Shown here piece after piece: positions 16,917 through 25,700 of a DNA stretch of 64,000 nucleotides. How positions within the stretch are numbered: position 1 is the stretch's first letter; each line of letters starts with the position of its first letter. Source of the stretch: Stenotrophomonas sp. 24(2023) (GTDB lineage: Bacteria; Pseudomonadota; Gammaproteobacteria; Xanthomonadales; Xanthomonadaceae); contig NZ_CP133160.1 in the NCBI RefSeq assembly GCF_030913365.1, positions 3,200,001 to 3,264,000 of the forward strand, given 5' to 3'. The position numbers were made by a program, and so were the translations under genes. The notes under the pieces were generated by a model. The model made no database searches, was not told the DNA's origin, and was given only the letters and a program-made list of their open reading frames with translations.

Positions 16917-17758
16917 CAGGCCACCTCCGGCAGGGCCGGCTGGCCGGCCGAGACGGCAGTGAAGAAGGCCGCGCTGCGGCGGATCACTTCGCGGCGTTCG
17001 CGGTCGATGGTGATCATGTGGTAGCTGTCATCCAGGATCACCAGCTCGCGCGGGCCACTCACCCGGGTCATCACCAGCTCGGCATTGCCCAGGCTGGCCA
17101 CATCGTCCTCGCGGGCATGCACCACCAGGCAGGGGGCGGTCACCTGGTGCAGGTGGCGGCGGGTCCACTTGGACAGGGCGCCCATTTCCGCCAGTGCGTG
17201 CCACGGGTTGCCGGGCAGGCCGGCGGCGGCGCTGTCGCCGCTGAGCATGGCCGCGCTGATCTGTGCCCGCAGGCGCTCGTCGCGCAGGCCGTAGGGCGGT
17301 TCTTCCATGAACATGCGGTCGCGGCCGATGCCCAGGCGCTTGAACCAGGGCAGCACGAACGACAGCTTGGCCACGGCCGGGATGTTCCAGCCGTCATAGC
17401 GGAAGGTGGCGCCGTACACGCCCACGCCGGAGACCAGCTCAGGCCGGCGCGCGGCCAGGGCCAGGGACAGCACGGCGCCCATCGACAGGCCGCCCACGAA
17501 CAGGGTGTCCACCCGCGTGCGCAGCTGTTCGGCGGCCTTTTCAACGCCCTCGTACCACTGTTCCCAGGTGGTCTGCAGCAGGTCATCGACCGTGCCGCAG
17601 TGGCCGGGCAGCTGCACGCCGTGCACGGTGAAGCCGGCCGAATGCAGGCCCTTGCCCAGCACCCGCATCTCCGCGGGGGTGCCGGTCAGGCCATGGACCA
17701 GCAGCACGCCCTGCGGGCCGCCGGCATAGAAAAACTCATGGGAAGCGGTCACCGTCAC
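16916..17758 (-). CDS. Alpha/beta hydrolase (Est30-like carboxylesterase / monoacylglycerol lipase type)
   Basis: 280 aa. GTG 17758 has GGAG six bases upstream. The hydrolase fold is plain: oxyanion segment LLVHGLTGTPAEM, nucleophile elbow GGLSMGAVLSLALAA, acid in HAREDDVASLGN and histidine in DDSYHMITIDRER. This matches carboxylesterases of the Est30 type acting on short acyl esters or monoglycerides, cytosolic with no signal peptide. It is the first gene of the ATGA-linked operon with two ArnE/ArnF-like proteins and a DegT aminotransferase, which suggests deacylation of an intermediate. That role is inference. Confidence 0.82.
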   Translation of the reverse strand: MTVTASHEFFYAGGPQGVLLVHGLTGTPAEMRVLGKGLHSAGFTVHGVQLPGHCGTVDDLLQTTWEQWYEGVEKAAEQLRTRVDTLFVGGLSMGAVLSLALAARRPELVSGVGVYGATFRYDGWNIPAVAKLSFVLPWFKRLGIGRDRMFMEEPPYGLRDERLRAQISAAMLSGDSAAAGLPGNPWHALAEMGALSKWTRRHLHQVTAPCLVVHAREDDVASLGNAELVMTRVSGPRELVILDDSYHMITIDRERREVIRRSAAFFTAVSAGQPALPEVA

Positions 17759-17832
17759 GGCTCCGGCACGTCATGGGGGGAGTGCAGGATGGCAACCGGG
17801 GTTTTCGCCAGCCTTTCATCCCCCTGTCCGGG

Positions 17833-19209
17833 TCAGGGGCGCTTCAGCCGCGGGATGCGGATGGCCACCTTCAGCCCGCCACTGGGCACGTGGAGGTAGG
17901 CGATGCGCCCGTCCATGTGGTCCACCGCTTCGCGGGCGATGGCCAGGCCCAGGCCGGTGCCGGTCTCGCTGGTGCCCGGTGCACGGAAGAAGCGCTCGCC
18001 CAGCCGCTGCATCACCTCGGCCGACACGCCCGGGCCGTTGTCCTCCACGAACAGCTCGACCTCGAAATCGTGCAGGTCCAGGCCGACGGTGACGGTGGTG
18101 CCCTTGCCGGCGTAGCGCAGGGCGTTGTCGATCAGGTTGTCCACGGCCTCCTGCAGCAGGGCGGCATTGCCCTCGATCCACCAGGGGCCCTCATCGCTGC
18201 GGTAGCCCAGGTCCACCCCGGCACGGATCGCATCGGGCACCCGGCTGCCCACCCAGTCCGGCACGTGGGTGCCCAGGTCCATCGCCTGCAGCGTGTCCGG
18301 CACCGCCTGCGCGCGTGCCAGCGCCAGCAGCTGGGTGCTGACACGGGTGGTGCGTTCGTTGAGGCGGCGGATGTGCTGCAGCGATTCGCGCACGGTGGCC
18401 GGATCATCGTGCGCCAGGGCCTGCTCCACGTGCAGGCCCATGCCGGTCAACGGTGAGCGCAGCTGGTGGGCAGCGTCGGCGATGAAACGGTTCTGCTGCG
18501 CGATCATGTCCGCCTGGCGGTGGATCAGCCCGTCGATGGTGCTGATCAGCGGTTCGATCTCCACCGGGACGTCGGCATCGGAAATGGGGGTCAGCTCGCC
18601 CTCGCGCCGGGCCAGGCGGTTGGTCAGCGGGGTGAGGATGCGCAGGCCGTGCTTGACCCCGAACCAGACCAGTGCGGTCATGCACACGATCAGCGAGGTC
18701 ATCAGCGGAATGGTGATCATCAGGATTTCCTGCGCGCGATGGCGCCGGTCGGCCATGGTTTCGGCCACGGTCACCGCCAGCCGGTCATCCGGGTTGTCCG
18801 CGCTCTGCGTGCAGACCGTGGCCATGCGCACGCGCTGGTCGTTGAGCGTACCGCTGTAGAGCATCGGTTCCTCGCGCGCGCATTCCTGCGACGGCGCATA
18901 GGCGCTGAAATCGGCATTGCCGCTGATGGTGCCCAGGCGCCGGCTCTGCACGTTGAAGTAGCGGTGGCCTTCGGAGTCGTACTCGATCAGGAAGCGCGCC
19001 TGCGGGGACAGGTCGCCGGTCAGCGGCATCGTGTCGAGCATCTGCGCGAAGGACACCGTGTCATCCACCAGGCTGCGGTCGTGGATGCGGTTGGAATAGT
19101 TCAGGGCGACGTAGTAGGTCAGGAACGCGTTGAGCGTGAGCAGGGCCAGCATCGGCACGGCCAGGAAGGCCAGCAGCCGGCGGCGGAGGCTGGGGCGGCC
19201 GCGCATCAT
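17833..19209 (-). CDS. Sensor histidine kinase, TctE/QseC-like
   Basis: 458 aa; ATG 19209 overlaps the response regulator stop (ATGA). There are two TMs: LLAFLAVPMLALLTLNAFLT, and one near residue 170 in LMTSLIVCMTALVWFG. They flank a periplasmic 2CSK_N-type sensor domain containing LVDDTVSFAQMLDTMPLTGD and two Cys (PSQECAREEP, ATVCTQSADN). Then come a HAMP-like linker, HisKA with FIADAAHQLRSPLTG (phospho-His), and an ATPase domain with DNLIDNALRYAG, EDNGPGVS and TGTGLGLAIARE. TctE homologues sense carboxylates such as tricarboxylates, but no transporter is adjacent, so the ligand is unknown. Confidence 0.88.
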   Translation of the reverse strand: MMRGRPSLRRRLLAFLAVPMLALLTLNAFLTYYVALNYSNRIHDRSLVDDTVSFAQMLDTMPLTGDLSPQARFLIEYDSEGHRYFNVQSRRLGTISGNADFSAYAPSQECAREEPMLYSGTLNDQRVRMATVCTQSADNPDDRLAVTVAETMADRRHRAQEILMITIPLMTSLIVCMTALVWFGVKHGLRILTPLTNRLARREGELTPISDADVPVEIEPLISTIDGLIHRQADMIAQQNRFIADAAHQLRSPLTGMGLHVEQALAHDDPATVRESLQHIRRLNERTTRVSTQLLALARAQAVPDTLQAMDLGTHVPDWVGSRVPDAIRAGVDLGYRSDEGPWWIEGNAALLQEAVDNLIDNALRYAGKGTTVTVGLDLHDFEVELFVEDNGPGVSAEVMQRLGERFFRAPGTSETGTGLGLAIAREAVDHMDGRIAYLHVPSGGLKVAIRIPRLKRP

Positions 19210-19877
19210 TCGTTCACTTCTTCCAGCATGTAGCCCAGCCCGCGCACGGTACGGATGCCCATGCCGCCGGGCTGCAGCTTGCGGCGCAGACGGTGCAGGG
19301 CGATGTCCAGGCCGTTGTCGGTCAGGTCCTGGCCCCAGTCGCACAGGGCCTCGACCAGCTGGCCGCGGGAGACGATGCGGTCCGGGCGCACGGCCAGCGC
19401 CGAGAGCAGGCCGAATTCACGGGCGGTCAGTTCCAGCGGTTCCTCGCGCAGCCAGACGCGGCGGCCGGGCAGGTCCAGCCGCAGGTGGCCGATGCGCATG
19501 TCCGGGGTGCCGTTGCTGGTGACCCGGCGCAGCTGCGCGCGCACGCGGGCCTCGAACTCGTCCAGGGCGAAGGGCTTGATCAGGTAGTCGTCGGCACCCA
19601 GGTCCAGGGTCTGCACGCGATCGCTCAGGCCATCACGCGCGGTCACCACCAGCACGGCCAGGCCATCGCCACGCTGGCGCAGGCGCTGCAGTACGGCGTG
19701 GCCGTCCAGGTTGGGCAGCCCCAGGTCCAGTACCAGCAGGGAATAGGGGGTGGAATTGAGCGCGGCATCGGCATGCGCGCCATTGTCCACGTGGTCCACC
19801 ACGTGCCCCTGCCGGCGCAGCGAGGCGCACAGGCCCGAGGCGATATCGGGGTCATCTTCGGCAATCAGCACGCGCAT
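19206..19877 (-). CDS. OmpR-family response regulator, TctD-like
   Basis: 223 aa. The receiver domain has the acidic pair AEDDPD, phospho-Asp in LLVLDLGLPNLDGH, and conserved Thr and Lys in LVVTARDGLSDR and DDYLIKPFALDEFEAR. The C-terminal winged helix carries LTAREFGLLSALAVRPDRIV and NGLDIALHRLRRKLQPGG, then TVRGLGYML. It is the first gene of a two-gene operon with the overlapping sensor kinase. Target genes unknown. About 124 bases of gene-free sequence precede it. Confidence 0.9.
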   Translation of the reverse strand: MRVLIAEDDPDIASGLCASLRRQGHVVDHVDNGAHADAALNSTPYSLLVLDLGLPNLDGHAVLQRLRQRGDGLAVLVVTARDGLSDRVQTLDLGADDYLIKPFALDEFEARVRAQLRRVTSNGTPDMRIGHLRLDLPGRRVWLREEPLELTAREFGLLSALAVRPDRIVSRGQLVEALCDWGQDLTDNGLDIALHRLRRKLQPGGMGIRTVRGLGYMLEEVNE

Positions 19878-20001
19878 GGCTTGGCTCCAGTTCTGCGGGG
19901 GACGGCCGCCAGGCCGCCCCCGATGACCGCGCAGGGTAACGCCAAGTGCAGCGCCGTGGGCGTGAGGCCCGGGCGAAGGCCTCCCTGCGATGGCCGCCCG
20001 T

Positions 20002-21120
20002 TCAGTCGTCCAGGCCCATCTGGCCTGGCGCCAGCGGTACCCGCGAGCCGTCCAGCAGGCCACGGCTGAGCGCGCCGTCCTCGATGAACAGCAGTTCGCC
20101 GTTCTGGCCGTTTTTGATGCTGCTGTCGATGGCGATGACCCGGTCGCCATGGAAGGTGCTGACGTGCGGCATCGAGGTGTGGCCGACCACGATGCGCTTG
20201 AGCTGCAGGCGGTCCAGGATGGCCTGCACGCCGGCCGTGTCCAGGCGGCCATCGAAGTAGCCGCGGTACCAGATCGGGCTGGTCTTGCCGTCATAGAGCG
20301 GCGCGGTGGCCGGGTTGGCCTTCACCTCGGCCTTGGGCGTGCCCAGCGAGGCCTGGTAGGCGGCATCGGTGCGCGCCGGGTCCAGGGCCAGTTCCACCGC
20401 TTCGGGCGAGATGCCGCCGTGCAGGAACAGGGTATCGCCGATACGCAGCAGCACCGGGCGGGTCCGCAGCCACTGGCCGATCACCGAATCGGCGCCGTAC
20501 AGCTGCGGATAGCTGCGGCCCAGCAGCTGCGCACTGCGCAGGTACTTCGGGTTGACGTAGCGCAGGTCGTCGTAGAGCACCATGGTTTCGTGGTTGCCCA
20601 GCACGAAGTGCACCGCACCGCCCGCTGCGGCCGCCTGCTGCTGCAGGCTGTACAGCAGCCAGAAGGCCTCGGTCACCTGCGGACCGCGATCAAAGACATC
20701 GCCGGCGATGATCAGCGTGTCGCTGCCCAGCGCCCAGCGGTCCTGCGCGTCGATGACCTTGTTGGCACGCAGCAGCTGCACCATCAGGCCGTACTGGCCG
20801 TGGATGTCGGACAGGGCCACGATGCGGCGGGCGGCCGGCAGCACGGCCGGTGCCGGCACCGCCGCCGGCAGCAGGTGCAGGGCGTGGCCATAGCCGCAGT
20901 CCGGCAGCGGTGCCAGATCGGTGCCCCCGGCCTGGGCGGTGACCCTGCGGGTCGTTACCTCATCGTTGCAGATCCACTGCGCGCGCAGCTGGTCGCCCTC
21001 GCGGAAGACATAGGGGCCGTCGCTGGCCACGTGCGCGGCCGGTTCGGCCACCTCGCGGGCATCCACCGCCGGTGATGCCAGCAGCAGGGCGGCGGAAAGG
21101 GGCAGGGCACGGCGCAGCAT
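20002..21120 (-). CDS. Secreted calcineurin-like metallophosphatase (Shewanella-like phosphatase type)
   Basis: 372 aa with a signal peptide (LPLSAALLLASPAVDA). All PPP-family motifs are present in order: SDIHGQY, GDVFDRGPQ, GNHE (in LGNHETMVLYDD), an FLHGG segment and GHTSMPHV. The layout matches bacterial Shelphs, metallophosphatases related to eukaryotic PPP enzymes. Export to the periplasm is predicted. Substrate (phosphoprotein or small phosphoester) unknown. Preceded by a terminator hairpin; monocistronic. Confidence 0.87.
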   Translation of the reverse strand: MLRRALPLSAALLLASPAVDAREVAEPAAHVASDGPYVFREGDQLRAQWICNDEVTTRRVTAQAGGTDLAPLPDCGYGHALHLLPAAVPAPAVLPAARRIVALSDIHGQYGLMVQLLRANKVIDAQDRWALGSDTLIIAGDVFDRGPQVTEAFWLLYSLQQQAAAAGGAVHFVLGNHETMVLYDDLRYVNPKYLRSAQLLGRSYPQLYGADSVIGQWLRTRPVLLRIGDTLFLHGGISPEAVELALDPARTDAAYQASLGTPKAEVKANPATAPLYDGKTSPIWYRGYFDGRLDTAGVQAILDRLQLKRIVVGHTSMPHVSTFHGDRVIAIDSSIKNGQNGELLFIEDGALSRGLLDGSRVPLAPGQMGLDD

Positions 21121-21142
21121 CGGCGGGTTCCTCGGGGCAATG

Positions 21143-21168
21143 AAAAGGGCGGGCCCGCAGGCCCGCCC
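21143..21168 (-). terminator. Rho-independent terminator of the siderophore-receptor operon
   Basis: GGGCGGGCC-CGCA-GGCCCGCCC at 21147-21168 forms a 9-bp GC stem with a 4-base loop. Read on the minus strand it is followed by TTTTCA (21146-21141). It sits between the stop of the TonB receptor gene and the start of the phosphatase gene. Confidence 0.75.
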
Positions 21169-21246
21169 GTGATGCTACGCCGGCCTGCGCGCCCCGGCAT
21201 GGGCCGAAGGTGGGCCCGGCTTTGCCGAGTCAGGCGCCATGGCCGT

Positions 21247-23454
21247 TCAGAAGCGTGCGCGCAGGTTGAACAGGACCCGGCGCGGTTCGCCCCAGTAACC
21301 CGCATTGAAGAAACCCACGTTGCGGTAGTAGACCTTGTCGAACAGATTGGTCACCGTGACACCGACGCTGAAGGTGTCGTTGATGCGGTAGCGGCCCATC
21401 AGGTCGAACAGCACGTAGCCGCCCTGGCCCATCTTGCCGACGGCGGTGACCGGCGTGCCGTTGCTGTTGAAGCGCCCGGTGGGAATGGGCTGCATCTGGA
21501 AGATTTCGCTCTGCACGGTGAAGCCACCGCCAAGCGTCCAGTCGCCCCAGCGGTAGGTGGTGTTGAAGCGGGCCAGGTGCATCGGGCTGGTGCTGGCAAA
21601 GCGGCTGCCATCAGGATTGCTGCTGTAGGCATAGGTGTAGCCACCGGTCATGCTCCAGCGGTCGGTGATCGAACCGGACACCTCGAACTCGCCCCCCTGG
21701 GTGGTGATGCCGCGGCTGGCGATGTACGGCACGCTGCCATCGGGCAGCCTGATGCCGGCACCTGCCGGGTCTTCGGTGCTCACGTTGTCCTGCTTCATGT
21801 AGAAGCCGTTGAGCGAGGCGTACAGGCGGCCGCCGAAGAATTCGCCCTTCAACCCGTATTCGTAGTTGCCGCCGGTGGTCGGGTCCAGCAGCTGGTTGTT
21901 GATGTCGCGGCGGGCGGTGGCCTGGAACACATCCGAATAGCTGGCAAAGGCGGTGATGCTGCCGGACAGGTCATACAGCACGCCCACATACGGCGTCAGT
22001 TCGTGGGCGGTGCTGCGTGCGTTGCGGCTGGTCAGCACGCCGTTGGCATCGAAATTGTCGGTGGCGGTGCGGTAATCGGAATAGCGGGCACCGGCGATGA
22101 TCTTCAGCGGGTCGATCGGGTTCAGGCGCACGGCGGCGTAGTAGCCGGTTTCGGTGGTGTTGGCCGTGTTGAGCGGAATGCCCGCGTTGTAGGTGGTGGG
22201 CCGGCCGATCTCACCGTCCCAGCTGTAGATGCTGGGGAAGGCGTTGAGGTTGTACGGGCGCGAGGTGATACCGGCGCGGATCGTGTCCAGGTCGCGGTCG
22301 TAGTGGTTGATGCCCAGCACCAGCTCGTGGCTGCGGCCGAACAGGGTGAACGGGCCGGAGGCATACAGGTCGAAGGCATCCTCGCGGGTTTCCGAGACCG
22401 AGTAGGTATCGGAAATGCGCAGGCCCAGCCCGGTTGCCGCATCGGCCCAGTTGCCGGTGTTGGAGCCGGCCAGCAGCAGCGAGTCGGTATCGGTGGCGCG
22501 GTGGTTGTAGGCCAGGCGGCCGCTCCAGCCTGCGCCGAACTGCTGTTCCAGGGTGGCGAACAGGTTGGTGCTTTCGCGGTTCCATTCGTTCCAGCGGGCG
22601 GCGGCGCTGTACGAGCGCGGCATGCGCGCACGGCTGCCGTCGCGGAAGTACAGCGGCGAGGCGCTCCATGCGCCGCCGTCGGACGCGGTTCTGAGATGGT
22701 CGATGCCCACGCGCAGGCGGGTGCTGTCGGTCAGGTCGGCCTCCACCACGCCATAGACGCTGGGCGAGGTGTCGTGCTGGAAGCGCACCCAGCTGTCCTT
22801 GTCGGTGTAGGCGCCGACGAAGCGGCCACGCACGCGGCCGCTGGCGGTCAGCGGGCCGGACACATCCACTTCGGCACGGCGGTAATCCCACGACCCGGCA
22901 CTGAGGCTGGTGCTGGCCTGGAACTGCTCGGTGGGGCGCTTGCGCACCATGTTCACCGTGGCCGACGGATTGCCCGAGCCGGTGACCAGGCCGCTGGCAC
23001 CGCGCACCACTTCGATGCGCTCGTAGATGGAGGTGTCGCTGAGGATCGAGTTGCCGCCTGCGCCGGTGGTGTAGTTGGTGGGGATGCCATCGAACATGAA
23101 GTTGTTGATGGCAAAGCCGCGCGCGGTGAACAGCGTGCGGTTGCTGTCATAGGACTGCACCGTCACGCCGGGCGTCTGCTGCAGCACTTCGGCAATGGTG
23201 ATGAGGTTGAAATCCTCGATGCGCTGGCGGGTGAACACGGTCAGCGACTGCGGGGTTTCGCGCAGCGTCAGCGGCAGCTTGGTGGCGGTGTTGGTGCCGT
23301 AGACCTGGTAGCCCTCGGTGCGCTGGGTCACCATCACCCGGTCCAGTTCGGTGGTGGTCGGCGCAGTGTCCTGGGCGAACGCCGGTGCGGCGGCGCAGGC
23401 GAGCGACAAGGCGAGGGCGTTCCGGCGCAGGGCGCCAGGGGAAGGCTGCTTCAT
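21247..23454 (-). CDS. TonB-dependent siderophore receptor (FhuE/FpvA-like)
   Basis: 735 aa. ATG 23454 has GAGG nine bases upstream. Signal peptide ending AFAQD; TonB-box-like ELDRVMVTQRTEG; plug domain with PLTLRETPQSLTVFTRQRI and DRVMV...FMFDGIPTNY; NMVRKRP at the plug end; 22-strand barrel ending in aromatic F (RRVLFNLRARF). This is the ferric-siderophore receptor class of the outer membrane. It is the last gene of an operon with DUF3649, PepSY and DUF3325 genes, starting 21 bases after DUF3325. The set is common in iron-regulated siderophore uptake loci. The ligand is unknown. Confidence 0.93.
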   Translation of the reverse strand: MKQPSPGALRRNALALSLACAAAPAFAQDTAPTTTELDRVMVTQRTEGYQVYGTNTATKLPLTLRETPQSLTVFTRQRIEDFNLITIAEVLQQTPGVTVQSYDSNRTLFTARGFAINNFMFDGIPTNYTTGAGGNSILSDTSIYERIEVVRGASGLVTGSGNPSATVNMVRKRPTEQFQASTSLSAGSWDYRRAEVDVSGPLTASGRVRGRFVGAYTDKDSWVRFQHDTSPSVYGVVEADLTDSTRLRVGIDHLRTASDGGAWSASPLYFRDGSRARMPRSYSAAARWNEWNRESTNLFATLEQQFGAGWSGRLAYNHRATDTDSLLLAGSNTGNWADAATGLGLRISDTYSVSETREDAFDLYASGPFTLFGRSHELVLGINHYDRDLDTIRAGITSRPYNLNAFPSIYSWDGEIGRPTTYNAGIPLNTANTTETGYYAAVRLNPIDPLKIIAGARYSDYRTATDNFDANGVLTSRNARSTAHELTPYVGVLYDLSGSITAFASYSDVFQATARRDINNQLLDPTTGGNYEYGLKGEFFGGRLYASLNGFYMKQDNVSTEDPAGAGIRLPDGSVPYIASRGITTQGGEFEVSGSITDRWSMTGGYTYAYSSNPDGSRFASTSPMHLARFNTTYRWGDWTLGGGFTVQSEIFQMQPIPTGRFNSNGTPVTAVGKMGQGGYVLFDLMGRYRINDTFSVGVTVTNLFDKVYYRNVGFFNAGYWGEPRRVLFNLRARF

Positions 23455-23475
23455 GATGGAACCTCGATTTCTAGA

Positions 23476-23775
23476 TCAGGAACGGGAAGACGGGCGTGGC
23501 GCCGGCTTGGCCGGGCTGCGGAAGCTGAGCCAGAGCACCATGACCCCGGCGCCTGCGGCGAGCACGCCGCACCAGCCGACGAACCCTTGGGCAACGCCCC
23601 AGGCTGCGATGCTGGGTGCCAGGCTGGCTGCCAGCGCGGCCGCGCCCAGCAGGCGCAACACGCGGCGGCGCGGCACAGCGGGTGCATGACCGGTGACGTC
23701 GCGGTGGTGGCGTTCCATCGCCAGGGCAAGGCAGGCGAACCCGGCGGCAGCCAGCAGCAAGGCCAGCACGCTCAT
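23476..23775 (-). CDS. DUF3325-family small membrane protein
   Basis: 99 aa, ATG 23775 overlapping the PepSY gene stop (ATGA). Three hydrophobic helices: LALLLAAAGFACLALAME, VLRLLGAAALAASLAPSIAA and GVLAAGAGVMVLWLSF. The family has no assigned biochemistry but is usually found beside PepSY proteins and siderophore receptors, as here. It has a basic Pro/Ser tail. Confidence 0.8.
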   Translation of the reverse strand: MSVLALLLAAAGFACLALAMERHHRDVTGHAPAVPRRRVLRLLGAAALAASLAPSIAAWGVAQGFVGWCGVLAAGAGVMVLWLSFRSPAKPAPRPSSRS

Positions 23776-25352
23776 GCGCTTGCCCCGGTGGTGGCCGCCG
23801 TGCTGCCTGCGCGGGCCCGGCGCTGTGCCGGCACGAAGCGGTGCACCTTGCGCGCCGCCCAGGCAAAGCCGGTGCCGAGCAGCAGCAGGCCGATGTCGAT
23901 GCCGGCCTTGGCGCCATCACCGGCGGCCAGCGCAGCGAACAGCCCGCCGTGCCAGGCCACCAGGTTGTACAGCGGCAGGGCCAGTGCCAGCACGGCGGCC
24001 ACGGCCAGCTGTTCCACCCAGCCGCGGCGCGGCGCGCGCAGCATCGCGTGCAGCACGCAGGCCGCCCAGGCGTAGAAGAACACCTTCACTTCGGCATCGC
24101 TGCGGTTGCCGACATCCAGCGGCAGCAGGCGGTTGCCCCACAGGAAGGCCAGCATCGCTACCGGCAGCCCGGCCACGAACCCGATGTTTAGGCGTTCCAC
24201 CACGCGGAAGCCCAGGTGCGGGCGTTGCGGGTCTGGCAGCTGGGTGCGCCGCTTGACCGTCCACAGCACCAGGCCGGTCGCCACCATCAGCGTGCCGGCC
24301 ACCCCGGACAGGAAGAACAGCCAGCGCATCGTGGTCGGCGCGAACCGCGCTGCGTGCAGGCCGATCATGCCGTCGCGGGTGATCACCGCCGCCGAACGTG
24401 CGGGCGCGGTGTCGAGCAGTTCGCCACGGGCATTGAAGGTTAGTGTGTCATCGGCATCGGCAATGCGGTCGCCAGCCTGGCGGCGCACGCTGATGCGCAT
24501 GGCGGTGTCGGCAGGCTGCTCGACCAGCAGCGAGCCGGCATGGCCGTCGCCCCACTGCAGTTCGGCCCGGCGCAGCACCGCCGCCAGTGCCGGCGGCGTG
24601 GCGGCCACGCCGCTGGGCTCGACCTTCGCCGCGCGCGGGAACAGTTCGGCGAAGAACGCATCGCGGCCGCCGGGATAGTTTGCATCCACCGCCCAGGGCA
24701 TGTACAGCGTCATCAGCGTGATCAGGCCGGTGTAGGTGATCATCAGGTGGAACGGCAGGGACAGCACCGCCAGCGCGTTGTGGCCATCCAGCCAGGTGCG
24801 CTGGCCCTTGCCCCGGCGCAGGGTGAAGAAGTCGGTGAAGATCTTCTTGTGGGTGATCACCCCGCTGATGATCGCCACCAGCATGAACATCGAGCAGGCG
24901 CTGATGAACCAGCGCGCCCACAGCACCGGCACGTAGTGCAGGTCGAAGTGCAGGCGGTAGAAGAAGGTGCCACCGCGCGTTTCACGCACCGGGACCGGTG
25001 TGCCGTTGGCATCGAGGGTGGCCTGGTACGGGTTGCGCTGGCCACGGCGGCGTTCCGGTGCGCCCTGCGGCTGCCAGCTGACCGTGGTGGCGCTGCTGCG
25101 CTGGCCGGGCAGTTCAATGCTCCAGCGCTGCGCGTCGGGCGCGGTGTGGGCCAGGAACTGCTGCGCCTGCGCCACGGCTGTCTGCGCATCGGCGGGCAGG
25201 CCCACCTCCGGCTGCATCCAGCGGGTCAGTTCCACTTTCCAGTACGCGGCCGTGCCAGCGATGAAGATCAGGAACAGCACCCAGCCGACCACCAGCCCCG
25301 ACCAGGTGTGCAGCACCGACTGCGATTGGCGCAGGCCGCCCAGGTTGCTCAT
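23772..25352 (-). CDS. PepSY-domain multipass membrane protein (siderophore-iron reductase/PiuB type)
   Basis: 526 aa. The start at ATG 25352 overlaps the DUF3649 stop by ATGA, and MSNLGGLRQSQSVLHTWSGL is the usual opening. TM1 is GWVLFLIFIAGTAAYWKVEL, followed by a periplasmic PepSY region, then TMs including FISACSMFMLVAIISGVITH and RWLFFLSGVAGTLMVATGLV, and a C-terminal multi-TM part. Conserved His in LHTW, VITHKK, LDGHNALA and LPFHL are candidate heme ligands. Relatives such as PiuB and FoxB act in iron release from siderophores at the inner membrane. Function here is by family and operon context. Confidence 0.88.
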   Translation of the reverse strand: MSNLGGLRQSQSVLHTWSGLVVGWVLFLIFIAGTAAYWKVELTRWMQPEVGLPADAQTAVAQAQQFLAHTAPDAQRWSIELPGQRSSATTVSWQPQGAPERRRGQRNPYQATLDANGTPVPVRETRGGTFFYRLHFDLHYVPVLWARWFISACSMFMLVAIISGVITHKKIFTDFFTLRRGKGQRTWLDGHNALAVLSLPFHLMITYTGLITLMTLYMPWAVDANYPGGRDAFFAELFPRAAKVEPSGVAATPPALAAVLRRAELQWGDGHAGSLLVEQPADTAMRISVRRQAGDRIADADDTLTFNARGELLDTAPARSAAVITRDGMIGLHAARFAPTTMRWLFFLSGVAGTLMVATGLVLWTVKRRTQLPDPQRPHLGFRVVERLNIGFVAGLPVAMLAFLWGNRLLPLDVGNRSDAEVKVFFYAWAACVLHAMLRAPRRGWVEQLAVAAVLALALPLYNLVAWHGGLFAALAAGDGAKAGIDIGLLLLGTGFAWAARKVHRFVPAQRRARAGSTAATTGASA

Positions 25353-25684
25353 GCCGGCACCCCGTGCAGCAGACAGGCCAGCAGGGCGGCCACGGCACCG
25401 GCCAGCAGCAGGCCGCTGGTTGCGCGCCAGGTGCTGCGTGCCGCGAAGGCCCAGATGGCAGCCAATGTGTAGACCACGAACGAGGCCATGGTCGCCACCA
25501 GGGTGGCGTCGGCGGTGGCGCCGGGCAGCAGGCGTGCCAGTGCTGCAGCCCACAGCGCGGCGACAGCGTAGCCGCCGAGCAGGGCGAGGCCGCCACGCGC
25601 CCACAGCAGGCCGTGACCGTTGCCGCGCGGCACGGGTTTGGCCGGCGCAGCGCCGGCAGAAGGACGGGACGGGGAAGCGGCCAT
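25349..25684 (-). CDS. DUF3649-family small membrane protein
   Basis: 111 aa from ATG 25684 (a TTG at 25696 would add four residues; neither has a clear ribosome site). A Pro/Ala-rich head is followed by three TMs: LALLGGYAVAALWAAALARL, ATLVATMASFVVYTLAAIW and LLLAGAVAALLACLLHG. First gene of the DUF3649-PepSY-DUF3325-receptor operon, directly downstream of a Fur-like site. Confidence 0.78.
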   Translation of the reverse strand: MAASPSRPSAGAAPAKPVPRGNGHGLLWARGGLALLGGYAVAALWAAALARLLPGATADATLVATMASFVVYTLAAIWAFAARSTWRATSGLLLAGAVAALLACLLHGVPA

Positions 25685-25700
25685 GGCCGGGGTCAATGGG

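Noticed and set aside
21169..24075. 968-codon plus-strand open frame
   Set aside because: Antisense to the TonB receptor and DUF3325 genes; the composition is Gly/Val/Ala/His-rich without any recognisable domain.
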